Positions 32,133 to 39,206 of a stretch of DNA of 46,323 bases are shown piece by piece. A program made the translations under genes and the position numbers. How positions within the stretch are numbered: the first letter of the stretch is position 1; the number at the start of each line of letters is the position of its first letter. This stretch comes from an uncultured Eubacteriales bacterium. Its GTDB lineage: Bacteria > Bacillota > Clostridia > Christensenellales > Aristaeellaceae. Under the pieces are notes generated by a model. The model saw nothing but the letters and a program-made list of their open reading frames with translations, made no database searches and was not told the origin of the DNA. The DNA lies in the NCBI GenBank assembly GCA_902764915.1, contig CACWXY010000026.1, forward strand, positions 451 through 46,773. The letters run 5' to 3'.

Positions 32133-33176
32133 GTGCCTGGCACGCATGAGGAGGAAAGGCTGACCCTTTCTTCTTTTCTTCCGCAGGGAACGGTCATTCG
32201 CTCGCTTCTCCGGTCCATGAAGGAAGGAACCTGTGTTCATGCCTATCTGATCAGCGGAAGCGAAGGATACGGAAAACGCACCCTGGGCCGGCTTATGGCC
32301 CAGTTTTTCCTGTGCGAGAGGGAAGAAAACCGTCCATGCGGCGTGTGCGCTGCCTGCCAGCAGGTGCGTTCCGGCACGCATCCGGATCTTCTGCTTGTCC
32401 GGCCGGGCCGGAAGATCAGCAGTGACGAGGAGACAGAGACCGGCAAGCATGCGATTACGGTGACCACCATACGCGAAGTGATTGAACGGGTCAGCACCCA
32501 TGCCTATGAAGGCCGCGGCAAGGTCGTCCTGATCCAGGACGCGGAGCAGATGAATCCCCAGGCGCAGAACGCGCTTCTCAAGACACTCGAGGAGCCGCCG
32601 GCGGACACGTACTTCCTTCTTCTGACCCAGTCCCCGGGACAGCTGCTTCCCACGGTGGTCAGCCGATGCCGCCCGCTTGCGCTGCATGCGTGGAACGATA
32701 CGGTCATAACCCGTGTTCTGCAGAAACAGGGTGTGGATGCCCAGCGCCTGAAGCGTATACTGTATCTCAGCGAGGGCTCTGTCGGCAAAGCCATACAGCT
32801 CGCAGACGATGAAGACTACTGGAAACAGCGGGAGCGCGTGCGTGACGGCTTCCTGGGAATCGAGAGCCGGAGCGACGGTTTCGCGCTGGCCGCTTCGCTG
32901 CGCGAAAAACGCACGGAAGCGCTGCAGTCGCTGGATCTTCTGGAAGACATGCTGCGCATGCTTGCTTTTGTTCATTTCGGACGCTTGGATGCGTCCCTCA
33001 TTGATGACTATCCCATGGCATGGAAACGAATGGCCCAGGAGGGAAACGACAGGGATTTCCTGCATCTTCTGGATGCCGTATCTGAAGCAAGGAACGCACT
33101 GCAGCGTCAGGTAAACCTGCAGGCAGTGCTGGAAAGGCTCCTGCTTCGGATGATGGAGGAAAAAGTAAAGTGGTAA
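32133..33176 (+). CDS. holB: DNA polymerase III delta' subunit
   Basis: A 347-residue clamp-loader subunit. The nucleotide fold has GSEGYGKRT in the Walker A position (degenerate, as in other Firmicutes delta' proteins). The zinc module is CEREENRPCGVCAACQQV (four cysteines). IREVIERVSTHAYEGRGKVVLIQDAEQMN, QNALLKTLEEPP and SRCRPL (the SRC motif) follow. It loads the beta clamp at the fork and does not hydrolyse ATP itself. The start is GTG at 32133 with GGGAGG upstream. The end overlaps ricT by 7 bases. Confidence 0.93.
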   Translation: MPGTHEEERLTLSSFLPQGTVIRSLLRSMKEGTCVHAYLISGSEGYGKRTLGRLMAQFFLCEREENRPCGVCAACQQVRSGTHPDLLLVRPGRKISSDEETETGKHAITVTTIREVIERVSTHAYEGRGKVVLIQDAEQMNPQAQNALLKTLEEPPADTYFLLLTQSPGQLLPTVVSRCRPLALHAWNDTVITRVLQKQGVDAQRLKRILYLSEGSVGKAIQLADDEDYWKQRERVRDGFLGIESRSDGFALAASLREKRTEALQSLDLLEDMLRMLAFVHFGRLDASLIDDYPMAWKRMAQEGNDRDFLHLLDAVSEARNALQRQVNLQAVLERLLLRMMEEKVKW

Positions 33177-34402
33177 ACGTAATTGGCGTCCGTTTTCAGG
33201 AAGCCGGTAAGATGTATTATTTCAGTCCGGGAAATGAGAATCCGGCAGAGAACACTTTTGTGCTGGTGGAAACCAGCAAAGGCCGTGAGATCGGCGAGGT
33301 TGTCATGACGGCCACCGAGGTCGATGAGGCAGCCATTGTGGCCCCTCTGCGGGAGATCATTCGCCTGGCGGATGAGCATGACCTGCAGCAGAACCAGGAA
33401 AACCGGGATGCGGAAAAGGAAGCGTTCCGGATCTGCCAGGAAAAGATTGAGGAGCATCAGCTGGAAATGAAGCTGGTCAGTGTGGAATACGCGTTTGACC
33501 GCTCCAAGATACTGTTCTTCTTTACAGCCAACGGACGTGTGGACTTCCGTTCTCTCGTCAAGGACCTGGCGTCCATATTCAAGACCCGTATCGAGCTCAG
33601 ACAGATCGGTGTGCGGGATGAAGCGCGTATGCTGGGCGGTCTCGGCGCCTGCGGACGTCCGATCTGCTGCAAGGCATTTCTGAATGACTTCCAGCCGGTA
33701 TCCATTAAGATGGCCAAGGAGCAGAAGCTTTCCCTGAACCCCACCAAGATCAGCGGCGTGTGCGGACGTCTCATGTGCTGCCTGAAGTATGAGGAAGACC
33801 ACTACGAGGAAACGCATAAGCGCATGCCGCGCATAGGCCGGGAGATTGATACCCCGGACGGACGCGGGACCGTGGTGGAACAGAACGCGGTACTGGAGAC
33901 ACTGAAGGTCCGCTTCTTCCGGGGCGACAGCACGGAGATCCGGGAGTATCCGCTGGATGTGCTTGTGCCGGATGCAGAGAAAGCGGCGGATCATGCAGCG
34001 GCGGATCATGCAGAGGCCGCGGCGGAGAGTCCCATAGCGGCGGAAAGCATCACCGTTGCGGTGAATGAGGAAGAGATCGAACTGCTGGAGGAAACCCTGG
34101 AAGAGGCAGAGGATGCGGGGGAAGCATCCCAGGGCGGAAATCGCAGACGCGACAGAAACGGAAAGAATGCCGCGAAAGGGAAGAACCGCAGCCGAAAGAG
34201 AAGCCGGGGAAAAGACAGAGAGCGCGATAAGGCGCAGAGCCTGAACGACCTGGAGGATATCCATGACGCCCCTGTGCCTCCGCCTACCGCAGAGGCAGCC
34301 CCTGCACTTCCGCCTGCCGCAGAAGCAGCCCCGGTCAGTACCGCGGGCAACTGGAAGGCGGCACTGGAACGCGCCATGGAGAAGGCCGCGGAATGTAGCT
34401 GA
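33170..34402 (+). CDS. ricT: RicT/YaaT PSP1-domain protein with long charged C-terminal tail
   Basis: A 410-residue protein. Residues 1-268 are the PSP1/RicT core with ACGRPICC (160-167) and VCGRLMCC (197-204), cysteines that in the Bacillus RicAFT complex hold iron-sulfur clusters and help RNase Y-dependent mRNA processing. The remaining 142 residues are unusual: an acidic stretch (269-320), an Arg/Lys-rich block (324-354, RRRDRN, SRKRSRGKDRERD), two PP[TA]AEAAP repeats (370-388) and a short amphipathic helix WKAALERAMEKAAE. The start is GTG at 33170, overlapping holB, with GGAGGA upstream. A small palindrome, GTGACC-GCC-GGTCAC (34424-34438), lies after the stop. Confidence 0.9.
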   Translation: MVNVIGVRFQEAGKMYYFSPGNENPAENTFVLVETSKGREIGEVVMTATEVDEAAIVAPLREIIRLADEHDLQQNQENRDAEKEAFRICQEKIEEHQLEMKLVSVEYAFDRSKILFFFTANGRVDFRSLVKDLASIFKTRIELRQIGVRDEARMLGGLGACGRPICCKAFLNDFQPVSIKMAKEQKLSLNPTKISGVCGRLMCCLKYEEDHYEETHKRMPRIGREIDTPDGRGTVVEQNAVLETLKVRFFRGDSTEIREYPLDVLVPDAEKAADHAAADHAEAAAESPIAAESITVAVNEEEIELLEETLEEAEDAGEASQGGNRRRDRNGKNAAKGKNRSRKRSRGKDRERDKAQSLNDLEDIHDAPVPPPTAEAAPALPPAAEAAPVSTAGNWKAALERAMEKAAECS

Positions 34403-34455
34403 CATGGCGCGCCTGACACGGGTGTGACCGCCGGTCACAAATTCCGGCAGACCTA

Positions 34456-34483
34456 TTGACAAGCCTGCCAGAAAGGCTATAAT
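34456..34483 (+). promoter_or_regulatory. promoter of the ferredoxin gene
   Basis: TTGACA (34456-34461), 16 bases, TATAAT (34478-34483): full consensus boxes, fitting a highly expressed small protein. Confidence 0.85.
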
Positions 34484-34528
34484 CAAACCATCAGCAGAAC
34501 ACTGATAGAAAACGTGGAGGTGCTTATT

Positions 34529-34699
34529 ATGGCATATAAGATTTCTGACGATTGCATTTCCTGCGGCGCATGCGCTGAAGGCTGCCCCGTGAATGCAATT
34601 TCCGAAGGCGACGGCAAGTTCGAAATTGACGCGGATGCATGCATCGATTGCGGCTCCTGCGCAGACACCTGCCCTGTGGGCGCTCCCCAGCAGGCATAA
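34529..34699 (+). CDS. 2[4Fe-4S] clostridial ferredoxin
   Basis: A 56-residue ferredoxin, MAYKISDDCISCGACAEGCP then CIDCGSCADTCPVGAP: two CxxCxxCxxxCP sets, each supplying three ligands to one [4Fe-4S] cluster and one to the other. It is a soluble low-potential electron carrier for enzymes such as pyruvate:ferredoxin oxidoreductase and hydrogenase. GTGGAGG precedes the ATG at 34529. It is monocistronic, with its own strong promoter and terminator. Confidence 0.96.
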   Translation: MAYKISDDCISCGACAEGCPVNAISEGDGKFEIDADACIDCGSCADTCPVGAPQQA

Positions 34700-34704
34700 G
34701 GTTG

Positions 34705-34729
34705 AAAGCCCGGCTCAGCCGGGCTTTTT
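34705..34729 (+). terminator. ferredoxin terminator
   Basis: A perfect 10-base-pair stem (34705-34714 with 34718-34727), loop TCA, ending in TTTTT. Confidence 0.92.
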
Positions 34730-34847
34730 CTGACTCCGGGTCACAGACGGGCACTGCCGGGGAAAGGATGCCGCCGGGGGACAGGACCGCTTTCCGGTCT
34801 GTGCCGGACGGATCCCGTGCACGGCCTGTTTGCATCCGCAGATTCAC

Positions 34848-34867
34848 CATATGCATAACATATGCAT
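34848..34867. repeat. CATATGCAT direct repeat upstream of tRNA-Lys promoter
   Basis: CATATGCAT at 34848-34856 and again at 34859-34867, an 11-base period (one helical turn), ending 16 bases before the -35 box. The 34730-34847 stretch before it holds no recognisable gene. Confidence 0.5.
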
Positions 34868-34883
34868 TTGTACAAATAAAGAG

Positions 34884-34911
34884 TTGACAACAAAGCGGAA
34901 AAGCGTATAAT
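34884..34911 (+). promoter_or_regulatory. promoter of the tRNA-Lys pair
   Basis: TTGACA (34884-34889), 16 bases, TATAAT (34906-34911), preceded by AT-rich sequence that could act as an UP element. Confidence 0.88.
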
Positions 34912-34940
34912 CTCATTCGTTGCCGATACGGCAGCATTAT

Positions 34941-35013
34941 GCACCATTAGCTCAGTTGGTAGAGCACCTGACTCTTAATCAGGGTGTCTAGGGTTCGAGT
35001 CCCTAATGGTGTA
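34941..35013 (+). tRNA. tRNA-Lys(CTT), copy 1
   Basis: A 73-base cloverleaf. Acceptor GCACCAT/ATGGTGT, D arm GCTC...GAGC, anticodon stem CCTGA/TCAGG with loop CTCTTAA (anticodon CTT, codon AAG), T arm TAGGG/CCCTA with TTCGAGT. The first acceptor pair is G-U. CCA is not encoded. Confidence 0.95.
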
Positions 35014-35024
35014 CATTTTCTTGA

Positions 35025-35097
35025 GCACCATTAGCTCAGTTGGTAGAGCACCTGACTCTTAATCAGGGTGTCTAGGGTTCGAGTCCCTAATGGTGTA
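35025..35097 (+). tRNA. tRNA-Lys(CTT), copy 2
   Basis: Identical over all 73 bases to copy 1, separated by 11 bases, and cotranscribed from the promoter at 34884. It also has the G-U first pair. Confidence 0.95.
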
Positions 35098-35102
35098 CAT
35101 GC

Positions 35103-35130
35103 AAGCCTGCCCTATACGGCAGGTTTTTTT
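35103..35130 (+). terminator. terminator of the tRNA-Lys pair
   Basis: CCTGCC (35106-35111), 6-base loop, GGCAGG (35118-35123), extended by A/G on the left with T on the right, then seven T. Confidence 0.88.
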
Positions 35131-35160
35131 GTGCCATGGAGTTGCGGGCATGCGCACGGA

Positions 35161-35188
35161 TTGCATAATATGGAAAATTTGCTATAAT
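35161..35188 (+). promoter_or_regulatory. promoter of the mrnC-rlmB-rae1-sigH operon
   Basis: TTGCAT (35161-35166), 16 bases, TATAAT (35183-35188), 30 bases before the GTG start of mrnC. Confidence 0.65.
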
Positions 35189-35218
35189 CGCGGCGAAGTT
35201 TCACGGGGAGGCGAAGCT

Positions 35219-35635
35219 GTGCTGCCGGAGTTTCCGCCCATGGCGGAGGAGGATGCCAGACGCATGAACGCACTGCGACTGGCCTATATCGGGGATACAG
35301 TATGGGATCTGCTGGTGCGGACCACGCTGGTTTTTGCAGGGAAGAACCTGCATCACATGCATGTGGAGGCCACATCCCAGGTGAACGCCGGCGCGCAGAG
35401 TGCGGCGCTTCATCGGATGGAAGACCGTCTCACAGAGCAGGAACGGGATGTGGTGATGCGCGGGCGGAACGCCCATGCCAAACACCCCACGCCCAAGAAT
35501 CAGAGTCCGGCCGACTATCAGGCGGCCACAGGCCTGGAGGCACTGATCGGATACCTGTATCTGACGGAACAGACACCGCGCCTTCTGGAACTGTTTCATG
35601 CGTGCATGGAGCAGGACAGGAAAGCGCTAGAATAA
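35219..35635 (+). CDS. mrnC: Mini-ribonuclease 3 (23S rRNA maturation)
   Basis: A 138-residue Mini-III, an RNase III-fold enzyme without the double-stranded RNA-binding domain that trims 23S rRNA precursors. LRLAYIGDTVWDLLVRT holds the catalytic Asp of the RNase III signature, followed by RGRNAHAKHPTPKNQSPADYQ and TGLEALIGYLYL. The start is GTG at 35219 with GGGGAGG 7 bases upstream; the open frame continues back to 35090, but that part crosses the promoter and the tRNA terminator. rlmB follows after 20 bases. Confidence 0.93.
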   Translation: MLPEFPPMAEEDARRMNALRLAYIGDTVWDLLVRTTLVFAGKNLHHMHVEATSQVNAGAQSAALHRMEDRLTEQERDVVMRGRNAHAKHPTPKNQSPADYQAATGLEALIGYLYLTEQTPRLLELFHACMEQDRKALE

Positions 35636-35655
35636 AAGGAAAAGGACGAGAAGCC

Positions 35656-36804
35656 ATGGCATTTTATCAGCAGTTTGAAAAGAAAAACGGAAGACAGCGC
35701 AGGGAAAACAGCGGTTCCTGGGAAGAAGAAGGCACCCGCTATCGTGGACAGTATGCCCGCCGGAACGACCGGAATGACAGGACCGGCTATGACCGCTCCG
35801 AAAAGAAAGGGACAGCGCCCCGCGGACGTTCCTTTACCGGCCGCGGCAAACCGGAGAACAATCGCTTCGGCAGGCCTTCGGACCGCCGCCCGGGCCGCTT
35901 TGAAGGACGGGATGAACGCGCAGACGGCCGCTATGGAGAGCGCCGGGAATACCGCAATGACCGCAGCGGGTTTGCGCCGCGCGAGAGGCGTATCCCGGAA
36001 CCGCGCACCTATGAAGAGAAGAGCTATCTTGACTTTGAGCATGTGCCCGCAGTGCCTGTGAAGGAAGAAAACCTGCCGGCAGACAATCTCCTGGCAGGAC
36101 GCAATCCGATCCGTGAAGCGCTCAAGAGCGGCCGGGATCTGGAAAAACTCCTGGTGGCCAGGGGCGAGCTTTCCGGCTCTGCCCGGGAGATTGTGCAGAT
36201 GGCCCGGGAGGCCAAGGTCCCGGTTCAGGAAGTGGACAAGAGCCGCCTGGACGAGATTGCGCCGCATCATCAGGGAATGATCGCCTATGCCAGTGCCTAC
36301 GCCTATGCCAGCGTGGAGGATATTCTGGAAGTGGCACGCAGCCGGGGCGAAAAGCCTTTCATTATTCTTCTGGACGGTGTCACGGATCCCCATAACCTGG
36401 GCGCCGTCATCCGTACGGCCGAATGTGCCGGTGCGCACGGCGTGATTGTGCCGGAGCGCCGCAGCGTGGGACTGACGCCTGCCGCTGTCAAGGCAAGCGC
36501 CGGGGCCGTGGAATTCCTGAAGGTGGCGCGTGTGCCGAACCTGAACCGTACCATTGATCAGCTCAAGCAGTCCGGGATCTGGGTCTATGCGCTGAGCATG
36601 GACGGGGACGACTATGAGAGCGTGGACTTCCGGGAAGGCACCGCGCTTGTGGTAGGCAGTGAAGGGGAAGGCATCAGCCGCCTGGTCATGGAAAACTGTG
36701 ATCAGAAGGTTTCTCTTCCGCTGAAGGGAAAGATTGAAAGCCTGAATGCTTCTGTTGCAGCCGGCATTGTCATGTATCGTGTGCTCAGGAGCCGCAGGGT
36801 ATGA
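35656..36804 (+). CDS. rlmB: 23S rRNA (guanosine-2'-O)-methyltransferase RlmB with Arg-rich N-terminal extension
   Basis: A 382-residue SpoU methylase, longer than the usual 245-250. Residues 143-382 are the normal enzyme: LLAGRNPIREAL, LLDGVTDPHNLGAVIRTAE (motif 1), VGSEGEGISRLV (motif 2) and SLNASVAAGIVMYRV (motif 3). It methylates G2251 of 23S rRNA in the peptidyl-transferase P loop. Residues 1-140 are low complexity and strongly charged, with about 29 arginines in the first 120 residues and repeated GR, DR and NDR units; this resembles an RNA-binding disordered region. ATG 35656 is preceded by AAGGACGAG. The stop overlaps the next start (ATGA). Confidence 0.92.
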   Translation: MAFYQQFEKKNGRQRRENSGSWEEEGTRYRGQYARRNDRNDRTGYDRSEKKGTAPRGRSFTGRGKPENNRFGRPSDRRPGRFEGRDERADGRYGERREYRNDRSGFAPRERRIPEPRTYEEKSYLDFEHVPAVPVKEENLPADNLLAGRNPIREALKSGRDLEKLLVARGELSGSAREIVQMAREAKVPVQEVDKSRLDEIAPHHQGMIAYASAYAYASVEDILEVARSRGEKPFIILLDGVTDPHNLGAVIRTAECAGAHGVIVPERRSVGLTPAAVKASAGAVEFLKVARVPNLNRTIDQLKQSGIWVYALSMDGDDYESVDFREGTALVVGSEGEGISRLVMENCDQKVSLPLKGKIESLNASVAAGIVMYRVLRSRRV

Positions 36805-37394
36805 AACCGCTCCTGATTGTGGATGGCTATAATGTGATCGGCGCGTGGAGCGAGTGTGAGAAAAAGCACTGGTCCATGGACGAATCACGGGACCATCTGG
36901 CCCATATGCTGGAAGACTACAGCGGCTATTCAGGGGAAGAGATTGTACTGGTCTTTGACGGCTGGCAGTCAGACCGTCGGACGACCACGGAGGAAAAGCG
37001 GGGCAGTCTGACCGTTGTTTTTACCCACAGGGGAGAAACCGCGGACAGTTACATTGAGCGGCTTGCGGCACAGACTCCTCGCTATCGCACGCTTCGGGTG
37101 GCGACATCTGACGGACTGGAGCAGTCGCAGGTGCTTTCCAGCGGAGCCGTGCGCATGACAAGCCGGGAACTGCTCAGAGAACTGCGTCAGGCGCGCAGCC
37201 AGGGCCTGGACGTGCATCAGCAGAGTCATATCGTCCAGCGCAATCCCCTTCAGGGGCGTCTTCCGGATGATACCGTCCGGATCCTGGAAAAGATGCGCAG
37301 GGGAGAGTCTCAATCCAAAAAAACGGACCGGGGGAACAAGCCCAATGGAAGAAATCTATCAGGAAACGGATCACGGGAAGACGCCCATCGATAG
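36801..37394 (+). CDS. rae1: Rae1/YacP ribosome-associated NYN endoribonuclease
   Basis: A 197-residue NYN (PIN-like) nuclease. LLIVDGYNVIGAW (4-16) with the catalytic Asp8, IVLVFDGW and VVFTHRGETADSYIERLA carry the acidic residues. SDGLEQSQVLSSGAVRMTSRELLREL follows. Bacillus Rae1 cuts mRNAs in the ribosomal A site. The C-terminal 40 residues are basic. It overlaps rlmB by 4 bases (ATGA), and its final 50 bases overlap the sigH start in another frame. Confidence 0.9.
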   Translation: MKPLLIVDGYNVIGAWSECEKKHWSMDESRDHLAHMLEDYSGYSGEEIVLVFDGWQSDRRTTTEEKRGSLTVVFTHRGETADSYIERLAAQTPRYRTLRVATSDGLEQSQVLSSGAVRMTSRELLRELRQARSQGLDVHQQSHIVQRNPLQGRLPDDTVRILEKMRRGESQSKKTDRGNKPNGRNLSGNGSREDAHR

Positions 37395-38187
37395 TCCGGC
37401 CAGTGATGCGCTGGACTATACGCCGGATGAGATTGAAACCATGCGCGCCATTCGCTTGCGCCAGCAGCAGTACGAGGAAGGAACCTTTCTTTCGGAACTT
37501 GGGGAAGAGGATGAGAAGACCGATCCGGAGGAGGTAGACATCTCCGCCTATGCGGGACTGAGCGATGAGGAAGTGGTGGAGCTGTGCCACAGCGGTGATA
37601 CGCTGGCGGAAGAATACCTGCTCAACCGCTACAAGAACTTTGTCCGGTCCAAGGCGCGCAGTTATTTCCTCATCGGTGCGGACCATGAGGATATCGTGCA
37701 GGAAGGCATGATCGGGCTGTACAAGGCCATACGTGACTACAAGCCGGACAAGCTGTCCCAGTTTCATGCCTTTGCGGAGCTGTGCATTACGCGGCAGATC
37801 ATAACGGCGATCAAGACAGCGACCCGTCAGAAGCATATTCCGCTGAACAGCTATGTATCCCTGAACCGGCCCCTGTTTGACGATGAATCAGACCGTACGC
37901 TGATGGACGTGATTATTGAACGGCATGCGGACAACCCGGAGGAACTGATTATCAGCCAGGAAAACCTCAAGAACATTCATCATCAGATCAGCAGCGTGCT
38001 CTCTCCTCTGGAGCAGGAAGTGCTGTCCGAATACCTGGACGGAAAGAGCTATCAGGAGATCGCGGAAAGACTGGGCAGGCATGCCAAGTCCATTGACAAT
38101 GCGCTTCAGCGTGTCAAGCGTAAGCTCATGCACTACCTTCAGGAATCGGAAGCAGAGGATACTCCCGGCAGTCGAAAAGGAAACTGA
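37345..38187 (+). CDS. sigH: RNA polymerase sigma factor SigH (sporulation type), N-terminally extended
   Basis: A 280-residue sigma-70 family protein. Residues 71-280 match the usual SigH: LSDEEVVELCHSGD, NRYKNFVRSKARSYFLIGAD, EDIVQEGMIGLYKAIRDYK (region 2), ELCITRQIITAIKTATRQKH and a C-terminal region 4 helix-turn-helix SYQEIAERLGRHAKSIDNALQRVKRKL. In spore formers SigH starts the sporulation or stationary-phase programme. About 70 acidic extra residues precede region 1.2. ATG 37345 has GGGGGA upstream and overlaps rae1 by 50 bases; a later in-frame ATG at 37441 is poorly served, so the extension is probable but not certain. Confidence 0.88.
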   Translation: MEEIYQETDHGKTPIDSPASDALDYTPDEIETMRAIRLRQQQYEEGTFLSELGEEDEKTDPEEVDISAYAGLSDEEVVELCHSGDTLAEEYLLNRYKNFVRSKARSYFLIGADHEDIVQEGMIGLYKAIRDYKPDKLSQFHAFAELCITRQIITAIKTATRQKHIPLNSYVSLNRPLFDDESDRTLMDVIIERHADNPEELIISQENLKNIHHQISSVLSPLEQEVLSEYLDGKSYQEIAERLGRHAKSIDNALQRVKRKLMHYLQESEAEDTPGSRKGN

Positions 38188-38188
38188 G

Positions 38189-38211
38189 CCCGGCCCATGG
38201 CCGGGTTTTTT
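38189..38211 (+). terminator. terminator of the mrnC-sigH operon
   Basis: A 7-base-pair all-GC stem (38189-38195 with 38199-38205), loop CAT, six T. It begins two bases after the sigH stop. Confidence 0.88.
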
Positions 38212-38218
38212 CAGTACA

Positions 38219-38253
38219 GAAAAAAGGCTCACCCTGCCCTTTGGGTGAGCCTT
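38219..38253 (-). terminator. terminator of the ECF sigma/anti-sigma operon
   Basis: An 11-base-pair perfect stem (38224-38234 with 38243-38253), 8-base loop, followed on the minus strand by a U-run. Confidence 0.88.
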
Positions 38254-38264
38254 GCCAAGATGGA

Positions 38265-39206
38265 TCAGGACGGATTGGATGCCATGAACGCTTCGATGAA
38301 TTCAGGACAGCTCCATACGCCGCAGCCGGCGAAGGATTCCTGACTGTACAGCAGCTGTACCTCGATACCGTTATCCAACGTCATGATCAGAGTGTTGTCC
38401 GTGTGAATGGTGCCGTTGCTCTCCAGCGCTGCATTGGCAAAGAGAATTTCCAGCAGCGCGTCGCATGTGGCAGGATCGGCAATGGTGCCGACACCGCTCA
38501 GACGCATCCGGGTCACATGTCCGGTGATCTCCAGCGTATCCTGCAGCGTTTCACTGCCGCGAATGGCTTTGCCGGAGAAACTGACACGCTGGAAGAGCGC
38601 AATCCCGTCGTCGACCTCTGCGGCGATCAGCGTATCCCCCAGACCGGCGATACGATAGAGAAGCGTACCCACCGGCAGGATGTTGGAAACGATCTGATCC
38701 GTAGAAGAAAGCGAGGGAGCCTGCGTAAAGGTTTCCACCTTCGCCACGGGATTGTCCAGCTTCAGACTGCCAAAGGAAAGCCCCTTGGCCAGCTGACGGT
38801 AAAACCTGCCCTGAATTCCCACCAGTGGGAACGAACCGTCAGAGAAGCGAGCCCAAACACCCAGCTGCGAAGAGGAAGAGGAAGCGCTGACGCCGATGCT
38901 GATCTTTGTCTTGTCCAGGTCCAGAAGTGCCCGATTGCCGGCCCCTGCGGGACTGCCGGCAGCCTGCGTGGAAAAGAGAGGGGATGAGGGATCGCGGATG
39001 CTGCCCTGCGAAAGAATGCCGACTGCGGCAAACAGGACGAGACAGGCGCAGACAAAGGCGAGCGCGCGTTTGGGGTGGTGATAGGATATCTGTTCTTGCT
39101 CAATCTGCGATGTTTTCCAGAGAATCTGTGCCTTCATGTTGGCATCTGCCCTGAGCCCACCAAGAGAACGCTCGGCGATTTCGGGAAGCCTTTGTAGATC
39201 ACGCAT
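38265..39206 (-). CDS. membrane-anchored anti-sigma factor-like protein
   Basis: A 313-residue protein with a short cytoplasmic N terminus (1-47), one membrane helix (about 48-66, ALAFVCACLVLFAAVGILSQ) and a 245-residue outside domain rich in beta-type sequence. It overlaps the ECF sigma gene by 8 bases, the usual arrangement for a sigma/anti-sigma pair, so it probably holds the sigma factor at the membrane until an outside signal arrives. The N terminus lacks the zinc HxxxCxxC motif of ZAS anti-sigma factors. The extracytoplasmic part has a Ser-rich stretch (SASSSSS) and resembles no sensor domain I know. Function is inferred mainly from context. Confidence 0.7.
   Translation of the reverse strand: MRDLQRLPEIAERSLGGLRADANMKAQILWKTSQIEQEQISYHHPKRALAFVCACLVLFAAVGILSQGSIRDPSSPLFSTQAAGSPAGAGNRALLDLDKTKISIGVSASSSSSQLGVWARFSDGSFPLVGIQGRFYRQLAKGLSFGSLKLDNPVAKVETFTQAPSLSSTDQIVSNILPVGTLLYRIAGLGDTLIAAEVDDGIALFQRVSFSGKAIRGSETLQDTLEITGHVTRMRLSGVGTIADPATCDALLEILFANAALESNGTIHTDNTLIMTLDNGIEVQLLYSQESFAGCGVWSCPEFIEAFMASNPS

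Noticed and set aside
32133..33176. Degenerate Walker A box in HolB (GYGKRT) as a sign of an inactive gene
   Set aside because: Altered P-loops are normal in delta' subunits, which do not hydrolyse ATP.
35090..35218. A longer N terminus for mrnC
   Set aside because: It would begin inside the second tRNA-Lys and pass through the terminator and the promoter. GTG 35219 with GGGGAGG is the better start.
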